From: Xestospongia muta
Taxonomy: Eukaryota; Porifera; Demospongiae; Haplosclerida; Petrosiidae
Direction: 5' to 3'
Length of the DNA: 64,000 nucleotides
NCBI GenBank assembly: GCA_963693285.1
Contig: OY848917.1
Coordinates: 29,151,245 to 29,215,244 of the forward strand
Part shown: positions 9,901 to 19,400 of the stretch, piece after piece
How positions within the stretch are numbered: the first letter of the stretch is position 1
Layout of the letters: the number at the start of each line of letters is the position of its first letter
The notes under the pieces: model-generated
Databases searched by the model: none
The model's input: the letters and a program-made list of their open reading frames with translations, nothing else
Told to the model about the DNA's origin: nothing
Made by a program: the position numbers and the translations under genes

Positions 9901-11033
9901 TCCTATAACATTTTCTTATTAAACTCAAGTTTTTTATTGTATTATAATATGATTATACCTCTAGTTGTTTGTACTACTTTAAGTTTACTCATATAATATT
10001 CTTTCTTTTATAGAGATGAAGAAGGTGATGTCACTTCTAAAGATGATTTTATCCAAACAGCTAATCTTATTGTCAAAGATAGCAGAGAGGTTGTTGAAAT
10101 AGCATCAAAAGTTGTTGTAGTCTGTACAGATATACAATTGAAAAATGTGAGTTGGACATTTATATAACAAGAATGCACTTTCATAGGTTAATTAAGTTAA
10201 TTGTCAAATATGTATATGGTGAATATGATTGTAATTTATAATTTGTTATCACTTCTTAATGAAATGTTTACATGGAAAGTCAGAGTTGTTTATATACCTG
10301 TGTTTGGCTGTTTACAAATATGTTTTTAATTATTGTTTTGTATTACTGTACATGTAGACTTTGTCACAAGTTCTTGATGGTATTCCAACTTATGCCACTC
10401 AACTCAAAATTAATGTTGGTGTACATGCAAGAAGAGGAGGAGATGGTATGTTATAAACTGAGAACTATTAGTACTCAACCATTGCTATAATCCACAAAAC
10501 AGAACAGACTTATTTTGACAATTATACCTCTAACTATAACACTACAACAAGAACCCTTTCCAAAAATGTGAAACTAAAGTTAATTTATATTAAACTATAT
10601 GTACATACATGCATATTGCTTGTGTAAGCCTTGAAGAATACTTAGTTTTTATAGTTAATTGATACTTGCATGATTATGAACTTTATATTGAATTATGACA
10701 GTACATGTATTTATAATTGTATATGCATATTTATATTATATATATATATATATCCATACCTTACATGTAATATTTCCAAACATTACATTCTCTTTTTGTT
10801 CTATAATTGTACTAGATATCTATATAACTGAACTTATTTACCATGTGTACTTTCTTCATTTTACAGACCCAGAGGCAGATAAAGAAGCCACTAGATTGTT
10901 GACTGTTAATGCTGAAAATCTCATGACTGCTGTTGGTGTAGTACTTAATACTACAGAGAGTGCTTTAATAAAAGTACCTCCAGAGGCTCGTGCACATTTG
11001 ACTGGACTAAGCTGGGTCAAAAAATTGAACTGA
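95..11033 (+). CDS. Ankyrin-ZU5-UPA-Death-proline-rich-vinculin tail protein, copy 1
   Basis: Exons: 95-133, 1827-1922, 2187-2288, 2398-2496, 2618-2716, 4821-4919, 5016-5108, 5536-5710, 5894-5934, 6333-6419, 6731-6829, 6912-7010, 7085-7183, 7325-7502, 7575-8137, 8190-8330, 8378-8558, 8620-8703, 8752-9060, 9113-9175, 9225-9257, 9312-9368, 9423-9446, 9504-9565, 9752-9867, 10014-10146, 10358-10445, 10867-11033. Every junction is GT..AG, phases agree throughout and the product is 1141 aa. The start (MAALKRYFDKREQ) has a purine at -3 and G at +4 and is conserved in all four copies. Domains by residue: ankyrin 14-468, ZU5 469-600, UPA-like 600-763, Death 792-894, Pro-rich 895-974, vinculin tail 975-1141. 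From the families I infer a cytoplasmic adaptor that binds membrane or signalling partners through ankyrin/ZU5, homotypic partners through Death, SH3 proteins through PxxP and F-actin through the tail. The exon 8 donor (GTGATG) is weak but gives the only frame that joins exon 9. Intron 1 is 1.7 kb and holds mobile-element relics. Confidence 0.85.
205..326. repeat. Foldback repeat in intron 1 of copy 1
   Basis: About 43 bp at 205-247 recurs in inverted orientation at 279-326 around a short spacer, so the segment can fold on itself. Copy 4 (about 40250-40368) has both arms. Copies 2 and 3 keep only the right arm, which groups 1 with 4 and 2 with 3. Confidence 0.7.
430..832. mobile_element. MITE-like inverted-repeat element in intron 1
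   Basis: The left end (about 445-512) and right end (about 762-832) are imperfect inverted repeats of about 70 bp, around the motif for 'agacttcc..ttttccactttccaatt'. A second nested inverted pair surrounds the middle (about 533-560 and 598-622). Equivalent elements occur in intron 1 of all four copies. It encodes no protein. Confidence 0.6.
833..1545. mobile_element. Copy-1-specific insertion in intron 1, with TG microsatellite
   Basis: Copies 2-4 read directly from the 'tgtgcttatta' side to 'gatttttgttc' or a close variant. Copy 1 has about 700 bp more here, flanked by a TTATTA duplication. The ends carry related inverted motifs (TTAACCTCACTG on the left, CAGCGAGGTTAAG on the right). A (TG)n run lies at 878-912. 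A 67-codon open frame inside (1060-1263) has no recognisable content. Probably a non-autonomous DNA element. Confidence 0.55.
878..912. repeat. (TG)n microsatellite
   Basis: About 17 uninterrupted TG dinucleotides inside the copy-1-specific insertion. Confidence 0.95.
2915..3033 (+). pseudogene. Decayed ankyrin-repeat exon in intron 5 of copy 1
   Basis: Between exons 5 and 6 a segment keeps an AG acceptor, a GTAATA donor and a recognisable ankyrin-like frame (LCWAA, stop, WGHIEIVSLLLQA). It contains a TAA stop and a changed frame near the start. It is best read as an ankyrin exon that has died in place. The model skips it without affecting frame, because neighbouring exons are phase 0. Confidence 0.65.
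3034..4820. other. Long remainder of intron 5, copy 1
   Basis: No coding potential is supported. The segment is AT-rich with short (AT)n runs and is largely colinear with intron 5 of copy 4. Copies 2 and 3 lack about 843 bp spanning the decayed exon's second half (copy 1 2971 to about 3813), with GGTCAT at both break points. Confidence 0.6.
4923..4945. repeat. (AT)n microsatellite at the exon 6 donor
   Basis: The run begins immediately after the GTAA donor of exon 6. Copy 4 instead has a (CATA)n run near this site (44021-44043). Confidence 0.9.
5711..5826 (+). other. Possible alternative 3' end of exon 8 (ankyrin-only isoform), copy 1
   Basis: If the exon 8 donor is not used, the frame continues 38 codons (GDERYMTLCSDTKRRKFFQT onward) to a TGA at 5824. 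Copy 2 has a nearly identical extension, copy 4 a diverged one, and copy 3 is frameshifted. The reading frame is preserved better than expected for plain intron, so read-through could give a truncated ankyrin-only protein. The 28-exon model treats it as intron. Confidence 0.4.
6333..7502 (+). other. Copy 1, second ankyrin solenoid (exons 10-14)
   Basis: Exon 10 (ILITAVRNGDIEKMRTAL) resembles exon 2 and exon 14 (SGNTLLHRACHYGYVDVIRC) resembles exon 8. This solenoid therefore has the same cap, middle and terminal layout with three middle repeats (exons 11-13: DHNTPLHYAA, DQETPLHCGV, FHETPLHVAV). All internal boundaries are phase 0. Exon 14 ends in phase 1 and feeds ZU5 across a 72-nt intron. 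Confidence 0.85.
7575..8137 (+). other. Copy 1, ZU5 domain and start of UPA-like region (exon 15)
   Basis: The single 563-nt exon encodes GQVFEKSQYGIKLVIPPSSV near its start, the ZU5 signature (G-x-L/I-x-IPP). It is followed by SRPVELHLQHNVEL, matching the PV-x-L-x-x-PH strand of the family. Near residue 600 it has VSDFSVFSIV, at the place where autoproteolytic ZU5/UPA proteins such as PIDD carry HFS. Here His is Asp, so self-cleavage is not expected. The rest (YSYVMTVFFKHMLKSSWAIQ) looks like the beginning of UPA. Confidence 0.8.
8190..8703 (+). other. Copy 1, UPA-like region and linker (exons 16-18)
   Basis: Exons 16 and 17 encode about 108 residues between ZU5 and Death, the position of UPA in ankyrin, UNC5 and PIDD. 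The strand-rich end (DTALLYLKFKASLKSNQDLA) fits the last UPA strands. Assignment rests on position and weak pattern only. Exon 18 encodes a 28-residue linker whose sequence type differs between copies (1 and 3 against 2 and 4). Confidence 0.55.
8752..9060 (+). other. Copy 1, Death domain (exon 19)
   Basis: The exon encodes about 103 residues with the Death-fold pattern: HMWDTIGEQLAVRYGDIKSA, then LSEVLQVWIDKRTCEVSWRT with the two conserved Trp positions, then KRVADEICEFLAR as the last helix. Death domains form homotypic assemblies in apoptosis and innate-immune signalling, and ankyrins carry one in the same relative place. The copies differ by only a few residues (for example AVRY/AIRY). Confidence 0.8.
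9113..9565 (+). other. Copy 1, proline-rich linker (exons 20-24)
   Basis: Five small exons (63, 33, 57, 24 and 62 nt) separated by 49-57-nt introns encode repeated PxxP-plus-basic motifs: SAPPPIPPRRR, IPPIPAKRK, APIPPVPKKR, RIPSVKKR, then an acidic end EQELDEMEQEAPPQ. Exons 20-23 are all phase 1-1 and multiples of three, so any one can be skipped without a frameshift. The motifs are class II-like SH3 ligands, like the strap that precedes the vinculin tail. Confidence 0.75.
9752..11033 (+). other. Copy 1, vinculin/alpha-catenin-type tail (exons 25-28)
   Basis: About 167 residues match the helical-bundle tail of vinculin and alpha-catenin: HHLHKQAKQWEEKDNDMVVA, KRMARLMLQMSKFAR, DGIPTYATQLKINVGVHARR, ATRLLTVNAENLMTAVGVVL and a terminal GLSWVKKLN. 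The order Pro-rich strap then tail is that of vinculin. In those proteins the bundle binds F-actin and acidic lipids; function here is inferred. The stop is at 11031-11033, and exon phases 0/2/0/1 are identical in all copies. Confidence 0.8.
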
Positions 11034-11226
11034 ACAGATAAACTTCATTAGTTGTTATGCCTCTTAGTTATATTACTGCATTCAATTTGTCTCCTTAATA
11101 TGTACTGTAGTTTCTTAGATATATAGTTTTGTATTTACTATGTACTTTCAGCAATTGTTATAGTCATGATATGTTGATAAATTTCTATTTTTACCTTTAA
11201 AAATTATTCTTTTTTGTTTAAAACTA

Positions 11227-11232
11227 AATAAA
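11227..11232 (+). promoter_or_regulatory. Polyadenylation signal, copy 1
   Basis: AATAAA about 194 nt after the stop codon. The same site is conserved after copies 2 and 3. Confidence 0.6.
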
Positions 11233-11598
11233 TTTTCACTAATGTACTTATATAATCTATTATTAATATCTTCAAAGACATCAAAGAAAAAAGGATAAAC
11301 AAGAAGAACAACAAACTAATGTACTATACATGAACAGATGTTCAACAGGGACAAAAGAAAATACTGTTCCATAGCTATTTACATCTTTGCCTTCAATCAT
11401 GTCATCCCAGAGAGAGAAAGTAAGGTTAATGCTAGTCTAGCAAGCTAGCCTCTTTTCCTTTTTTATAAGTTGATGGAACAAGCAGTGTGGGGCAGTACTG
11501 CAATACTTACATAGTGGTTATAAACATTATTATAATTGCCATGTGGAATTACATATGGAGGAAAAGAAGATACTTGCAATTCAATTTGGATTAGACGT

Positions 11599-12180
11599 AG
11601 TCTAGCTAGCTAGACCCTCCTCCTTTTTGATAAGCTGACAAGCAGAGGAGAGTCTAGAAGTGAAATGTACATACTGCCCTATTTGAATGAGTGGAATGTG
11701 GGGCAGTACATAGTGGTTATAAACTCTTATTATAATTGCCACATGGAGTTATTTATATATGGAGGAAAAGAAGCTACTTTCTATTCAATTTTGATTAGAC
11801 TATCTTTAAATGATTCGTGATTGTCTAAGGACAAGTAGAGAAAGGCCATCTTAAAAGTTTAAGAGGGAAATCATTGTTTTATTTCTTACATTTCAATGAT
11901 TTCCTTCTAAAACTTTTAAGATGGCCTTTCTATGCCCATCCTTTAGACAATGACAAGTCATTTGAGACAGTCTAATTAAAATTGAATTGGAAGTAGCTTC
12001 TTTTACTCCATATATAACTCCATGTGGTAATTGTAATAACAGTTTATAACCACTATGTAAACATTGCAGTACTGCCCCATACATTCCACTCATTCCAATG
12101 GGGCAGTAAGCCTAGTTCACTTTTTGACCTCCTCCGCCTGTCAGCTTATCAAAGGAGAGGAGGGTCTAGATAGATAGACT
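11599..12180. mobile_element. Foldback (palindromic MITE-like) element, spacer 1
   Basis: Two imperfect inverted arms of about 280 bp meet at a short centre (about 11880-11897). Both ends read AGTCTA..TCTAGACC-type sequence. The arms share the 'gataagctgac', 'gtggttataaac' and 'atcttaaaagttt' segments in opposite orientation. Homologues are at 26076-26647 and 37600-38188, so it predates the array's duplication. Confidence 0.75.
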
Positions 12181-12366
12181 GTAGTATGTGAGGTATTCTG
12201 TATATTATATTCTTGTACTGTGTAGGAGTGTACAGTTAATAAAATTCATTGTTATTATTTGACATTCATTTCCTCTTTGGATTGCATATTTAGATATTTG
12301 GTTTTCAGGGCATCTGGTTGGTTGTAGGTCACATGACAAAACTTGATACTTATCATATTAGTTAGT

Positions 12367-12566
12367 CCAAAACACGGGTGGTTCTTGGTGTAACTTGACA
12401 ATGATGTCATCATAATAAAATAACACATGTGATGTCATCATATATGATGACATCACCTAAACCCTAAACCAACCCTAACATTATTAACTCTATGATACAT
12501 GTGATGTCATCATAGGACAAGTTGTTACATCATCAGTCAAGTTACACAAAGAAACACCCCAAAACA
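12367..12566. mobile_element. 184-bp MITE with 8-bp target-site duplication
   Basis: The element spans 12375-12558 and is flanked by the direct repeat CCAAAACA (12367-12374 and 12559-12566). Its ends are imperfect terminal inverted repeats of about 23 bp (GGTGGTTCTTGGTGTAACTT against GGTGTTTCTTTGTGTAACTT), and the interior has further ATGATGTCATCA palindromes. The corresponding place after copy 3 (about 38388) is an empty site with one CTAAAACA. The 8-bp duplication fits hAT-type mobilisation. Confidence 0.8.
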
Positions 12567-13691
12567 TTGACTTGTCTCTAGATATAGAGAAGGAAGACAG
12601 TTGCCATATTCTCTTATAGAAGTGATTTGATCTCCATGTACTTGACACCATAGTCAAAAGAGCTGCACTGACTTGATTGGCACTTGTTGAATAAGTTTGT
12701 AGTGGTAAGTTAAGTTTTAGTCACTATATTAAGACTGAGCTCCACCCCTTAGTTAGCAACAAATAAAACATCTACCACGATAACTATTGAAGGTAGATGC
12801 TTTCGACTTTTAGTCTTAATAGAAGTTACCTTTGTGGTAATGATAATAATAATTGTAATCTGAAATTATGTTTTGTAAAGCACCCTAGTCTGGCCTGAAG
12901 TGTGCTACTATTTCCATTTTTTCTATCAAGGTTATTGAACAGTAATAATTGGAAGGTACATCATTGACTTTTATATAAAGGCTTTAGTCAAGTGTTGATG
13001 GTGATCTTGGAAAGTGTATAACAGGTAGACATAGACTATTAAGAATATTAAATAAAGGTGTTAATGTGCTGTAAATGTAGAAAGCCCGAAGATATGGGAA
13101 CTATAGTTGCCATTGTTCATCATCCACTAGTCACATGAAGTCTTTAAAGCTGAACATGAGCAGAAACTTGCTAGCCATAATATTCTGCCTGTTAGTAGCT
13201 GTAAATATGGTCCAATTTATATAACAAGCATAGATCAATTATTGAACAGGAAATTTTGTAAACATCATGTCCGTAATATTTCATCGTCGCCATTTTAAAC
13301 TGTTTAGTAAATGTTAGATCCCAGTACAAAAAGGCAGTCTATAAATGTCACATCTGTAATACTTCTTCATCTCCATTTTAAACTGTTTAGTAAATGTTAG
13401 TCTTGTCTTCAGACTGCTACGTCCCAGAACAAAAAGCAGTCTGGTAACAAGACTACTTTTCGTCTGGAGCATGGCACTCTGGAGAAAGGAGGATATTTCA
13501 AGAATGGTGTATTGAACTAGTACTAAATTTCATCAGCCAGGAAATAGTCCCAATGTACTCTGGATATCATTAACAATAATTACATATTTTGATAAACTTA
13601 TTAATTCAATATTCATGCACTGCTGTCCTTTATAAAATGAATGGATTTTTTAATTATTTTAGGTGAATTATAAGGATTCTTATCATGAAGC

Positions 13692-16429
13692 ATGGCTGCT
13701 ATAAAGCACTATTTTGATAAAAGGAAACAAGTGAGTTTGTATACTAGTATGTACTATAATGTAGTGTAGTCCAAACAATGTATATCGCTCTTATCAACAT
13801 ATACAATAGCTATCCAGTCCATCTAAGAAATGTACATTGTGAATTTATTTATAGTATAAAATGTAATGTGTAGGACGTAATAATACAGTATTCTAGTTGT
13901 AGACAAATGCATGTATAATAATTTTTCAGGCAAAAACTGAGATGGAATGCATACTAAGGAATTAGATTTTTATTATACTACCTTATTTACAGAACCCAAA
14001 GGCAGACTTCCTTTTCCACTTTCCAATTTCTATCGCATATTTTGAAATTTCAATTAACAACCCAATTAACTATGGAAGCCGAGGACGGACATTCAAATTC
14101 TATTTCTAATTTCAATCAAATTGGTTTATATGGAGTTGTAATATCCGTCCTCAGTTTCCATACATGATAAATCTACAATATGCATCCAAAATCAGGAACC
14201 CAACCAAACTGGAAACTTTGTGCTGATACTTGATTGTAAGAGACAGCTATGTATTTTACTAAGTAATGAGAAAAACCTTTAAAAATTGAAATTTCAAAAT
14301 ATGCGATCAAAATTGGAAAGTGAAAATGGAAGTCTTCCCTCAGATTCTGTGCTTATTAGATTTTTGTTCTATTCTTAATCATAATACAATTGCTATGATA
14401 ATATTATAATAAAGTTATTTATACATTGTGTATATTGTACACAATGGAAAAGCAATTTTAAAATAATTATTGTATCAATGTACACAGCCATTAAGTAATA
14501 TATTATTAAATATTCAGATACTCTGTGTTATATTACCAACACATTACATGTCAACTATCAATGAACACAACTTTATTAATAGAAAGATACTATAATTACT
14601 GATCTAATATTTATATAATTTTACTTTTCCTGCCCTAGAATGAAAAGTTAGTAACTGGTGCTCTACTTGGAAACATAGAAGATGTGAGATCATCTCTTGA
14701 GAATGGAGCTGATGTTAACACTACCAAAGATGAGGTATAGTAACTACATTATACATATGGAAGCTAATATTGTAATAAAAATGTCATTAGCAATGACATT
14801 TTGATTATATGTCTAATAAAAAAGTTAATGTGCTTCATGAAATTATATAATGGAATTGTGCTAAGTATTTACAGTATAAGTGTGTTGTTTTTAAGTTTTT
14901 ATAGTTTTGTTAGCCATTTAAAGCTCAAATACAGTCTTAATGAAGCAATAACTATTAATTACAAGTACATTTTATGAAGTTTTGTAATTTTCTTAGGATC
15001 AACAAACTCCTTTATACCTAGCAGCACAGTATGGTCATTCTGATATAGTATCATTGTTAATAACTGCTGGAGGAGATCCCAATTTTACACCTAATAAGGT
15101 AATTATCTAGTAGAAAAGTTCTATAGACAAATTACCTAACTAGAATATTAGTCAAAGAATATGTTGACTGATATTTTACTGTTTTCGGTTTGTGACAATT
15201 TTATAGGACCGAACAACACCTTTACATGTGGCATCACGTAGTGGTTATGCAAAAATAGTATCACAGTTAATAGAGGCTGGAGGAGATCTTAATGCTGCTA
15301 GTAAAGTAATATGTAGAATTAAACTTTTGAGCAAGAATACATTATGTACATGTGCATGTCCATTTCTCATCATTTATCTTATTGCTATGCAAATTTATAT
15401 AGATAGATAGATATGTTAATTTTAATTCTTTGAAATAAACTTGTCTTTGTAAAGTCACATTTGTTTACTTTAGACTCGAGGTACAGCTATATTTTTGGCA
15501 GCATTGAGTGGTCACACTGAAATTGTGTCACTGTTAATACAGGCTGGAGCGAATCCTAATACTACTGATAAAGTAATGTTTAATGTCAGGCTTTTCCAAT
15601 TATGCACAAACTTTCATCACTAATATTTAATTGTAGCCATTTTAACTTCTTAGCCAGGATAATAGATAATTACAGTAGCCATCAACCACACAGGCTCAGG
15701 GATACCATAATTATTCTAATTTACTTTTGTCTTTTACGTTATTATATTGTGCATTGATGATTGACAGAGTATATTCATCTTTTCTATGAGAGAAAAATAC
15801 CTTTATATTGGGCAGCATATAAAGAGGTCATTAAGGGAAGTTTGTACACAAATATACATACATAGCTCATTCTCTCTGATACATTCATAATTTGTTATTG
15901 TTAGTCATTATAAAGTTATAGCAATGTCTTGTTGTATATTATACCTTGAGTACACTCATTCAACCTGTAATTTTAAAACAAACAAACACTTGGTGGATAT
16001 ATTAATTATATAATTCAAAACAAAATAACTAATAAGTAAACAAAAGTTTATAAAAAATTCATTAAATGTAGGGGTGGCAATAAAAACATCTCAAACAAGC
16101 CAGACTAGGAATGACAGTATGTATCCCATAGTAGCCACACAGAAGTACCTGTTAACTATAAAAATTATCCTTAACCAAAATCCTCACGTTCTATCTAACT
16201 GAACACTCTTTTGCTTTTGACTTCTTAAAGCTACTGTTTGCTTCATATAACTGTTGCAAAGAAAGCATTATGCAGTTGATATTGTGGTTACTATATATGT
16301 ATGTCCATACTACCATTCCTACTTTGGACTTGTTTGAAAAGTTTTTCCCGCCATTGCTACATTTAATGATTTTTTTCAGAAATTTATTTTACTTGTGTAA
16401 CATATAACTATAACAACTCCTCACTTTCA

Positions 16430-16461
<32 letters not shown>

Positions 16462-19400
16462 AGATTATAAGCCAAAGTTGTTTTAGATACATGATTCATA
16501 CACACATAGTCATCAGATAAAAGTATGTACCAAGATTGAGTTGTATAAATGACTTGCACCATGTTGACCAATCTGATTTATTGATAACCATTTTAAACCT
16601 TAATAAAATTTGTTTTTATAATGTTGTGATGCATAAAGTAGTAAGTTCAGCTAAAGTGACTGCCATAATCTTGGAAATCATAGCCTTGGAAAAGAGTGTA
16701 TAAGAATTTATATCTCACTGGGAGGTCGATTAGCAATGTGATTGGTCAATTATGGCATAGCATGATACAATATGTACTATATTGCTGTAATGAACTACTT
16801 TATTCTGTTGTATTTTCATATTCAGAATAATAGTACAACACCTTTACGTATGGCAATATACAAAGGCCATACTGAAATTGAATCACTACTAAAGGATTGT
16901 GGAGAAGATCTTAGTATTGATACAAAAGTAATATATATGCATGTTTGTGTTTGTGTGTATAGGAGTAATTTTTATGTCTTACTGTACATGATGTCACTCT
17001 AACTCAATAATATCATTTCCTTCATGTCTAGAAAACACCCTTGCATTGGGCAGCAGAAAATGATAAGGTAGAATTAGTTGAAATGTTAATACTGGCTGGA
17101 GGAGACCCCAACATTGTTGACCAAGTAATGTGTAGTGTAATAGTATATTATAACACTAAGCCTTCACTCAAAATTATTTTAGCCACTAAAAATAATTTTG
17201 AAAGCATTTATGATTGAGTGATGATTTATCTGTTTTTTGATATTGTTTATTAGCATTTAGCAGACACATTTATCATTGCAAAAATGTAGTCTTTTCTTGC
17301 AAAGAGTGGAATTGCTGCTGTTTATGCATTGAGCAAATATGATATGATGTTGATAACATAATATCTTTATCTGAAGTGATAAGTTGTTAGCCTAATGTAC
17401 TGATTTATCATCAGATGTATTTCTTAAAGGGAATCATCTGTTAATAAGATAATTTGCATTTTCTTTAGGATGGTAATACTCCATTACACTTTGCCTGTAA
17501 ACAAGGTCATCTTGATGTTATACGCTGCTTAGTACATCATGGAGCAGATACAGATATTGTGAATAGTGATGGCAGCACTCCATTAAATAAATGTCAAGAT
17601 GAAAACAGAAATGATATTGTGAATATCTTTGATTCTTTCAAAGGTAATGAGAGATACATGACATTATGTAGTGATACAAAGAGAAGGAAGTTTTTTCAAA
17701 CAATTCATAGTAATATAATAGACAGGTCTAAGCATCCAGTATTCCAAATAAAGCCATGATTATAAACTTGACATAATTATTATATCTTATGATATTACAG
17801 ATACGTAACCATTTTCTCCTTTATAGAAATAACATATGACACTGAGGATCTGGAAACTAATAATATGGTATGTTTTCGTCTTCATCAGTAAGCTAGATGA
17901 TTTTATTAATTCAATAGTCATTTTTAGCACAGAATAACAGAAAAAACAATTTAATTAAATTGTTGTTGTGATTTTACAAGTTTCGAGCATCTTTTTTTGC
18001 ATATACACATACATTAGCATGTACATACATAATGTTGTTACAGTTAGCACCAAGCATATATATGAATAAATTTGAAGTCTAAAAGTTACTTTGTACTAAA
18101 TTTATGAGAGGTTATGCTTGGCATAATTATCTATCCTTCATGCAAAATTTTAGCTGAGTTCTCCATCACTTAACAATTTGTATATATGCAGTATTCCTAA
18201 CATAATAAATTACAATTATATAGTGAAATATCACCACATTAAGTTATTTTAGTGGTTTATTGTGTAATCTTTCTTTCCACAGGTATTGATCACTGCTGTT
18301 AGAAATAGAGATATCGAAAAAGTGAGAGGAGCTCTTAATGAAGGAGCTAATGTTAATGCTCAGAATAGGGTAAATTAATAAATACTGAATTTGTTTGCAA
18401 CATATGAGATAGTCATAGTATCGCTGTTAATACAAGCTAAATGAACACAAATATTGCTACTAATTATGAAGGAGCATTTAATTTTACCCGCAAAGGATCA
18501 AATTTTGAGTACTTTCAAAAACAATTGATTGAGAAAGATAATTTAAAAATTCCCTAATTTTATTGAACCTTCTAAGGACGATTTGTCTCATAAATTCCTT
18601 ACTTTGGCATTAATTATTTTGGAATTACATTGTCTTCCATTTATAGGATCATAACACACCTTTACACTATGCAGCAGGCAATGGCAACACTGAAATGGTA
18701 TCACTCCTAATAGAAGCAGGAGGAGATCCTAACATAGCAAATGATGTAATGTCTCTAGTAGAGTAATTATTGAAATGCAGCATTAATTCTAACACTCAAT
18801 ATTATTGTTATTTGTTGTCATTTACAGGACCAGGAAACACCTTTACATTTTGGAGTATTTTCAAGTAATACTGACACAGTCTCACTCTTGTTACTGGCTG
18901 ATGGAGATCCCACTATTGGCAATAAAGTAATAGTTTATTTAAATACTTTAATCTACCATACACAGTCAGTTATTAAGGTAAATCCTCTTCATTTTTTATT
19001 TAGTTCCACAAAACACCTTTACATGTTGCAGTAGATTTTGGTTATACTGAAATAGTGTCACAGTTAATACAGGCAGGGGGAAATCCTAACGCTTTTGCTC
19101 AAGTAATGCCTATATGAAAATATTCTTAACATTACATTACTCTGCCAAAGTATGCTACTATACAAAATGTTGTTTAGGAGTAATGTATAACTGTCACTTC
19201 TTTATCTTAAATTTTGATCACGTTTTCTAATTCGTGCTCATTTCTTTAGAGTGGTAATACTCTTTTATATCGTGCATGCCACTATGGCTATGTAGATGTA
19301 ATTCGCTGCTTGCTCTCTCAAGGAGCAGATCCAACAATTGAGAATGATGAAGATGAGACTCCATTAGATTTGTGTCAAGAGAATGATGATATTGTGAAAA

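Larger units (their letters stand above)
11233..13691. other. Spacer between copies 1 and 2, no gene seen
   Basis: Contains a large foldback element (11599-12180), a partial direct copy of its arm just upstream (about 11455-11598), a 184-bp MITE (12375-12558) and unit-conserved non-coding sequence up to the next start. The stretch around 13450-13610 is repeated before copies 3 and 4 and probably holds the promoter, but I see no convincing core element. Confidence 0.6.

Noticed and set aside
12455..12482. Telomere-like CCTAAACC/CCCTAA words inside the 184-bp MITE
   Set aside because: Only a few degenerate units, located within a transposable element with its own ends; not an interstitial telomere array.
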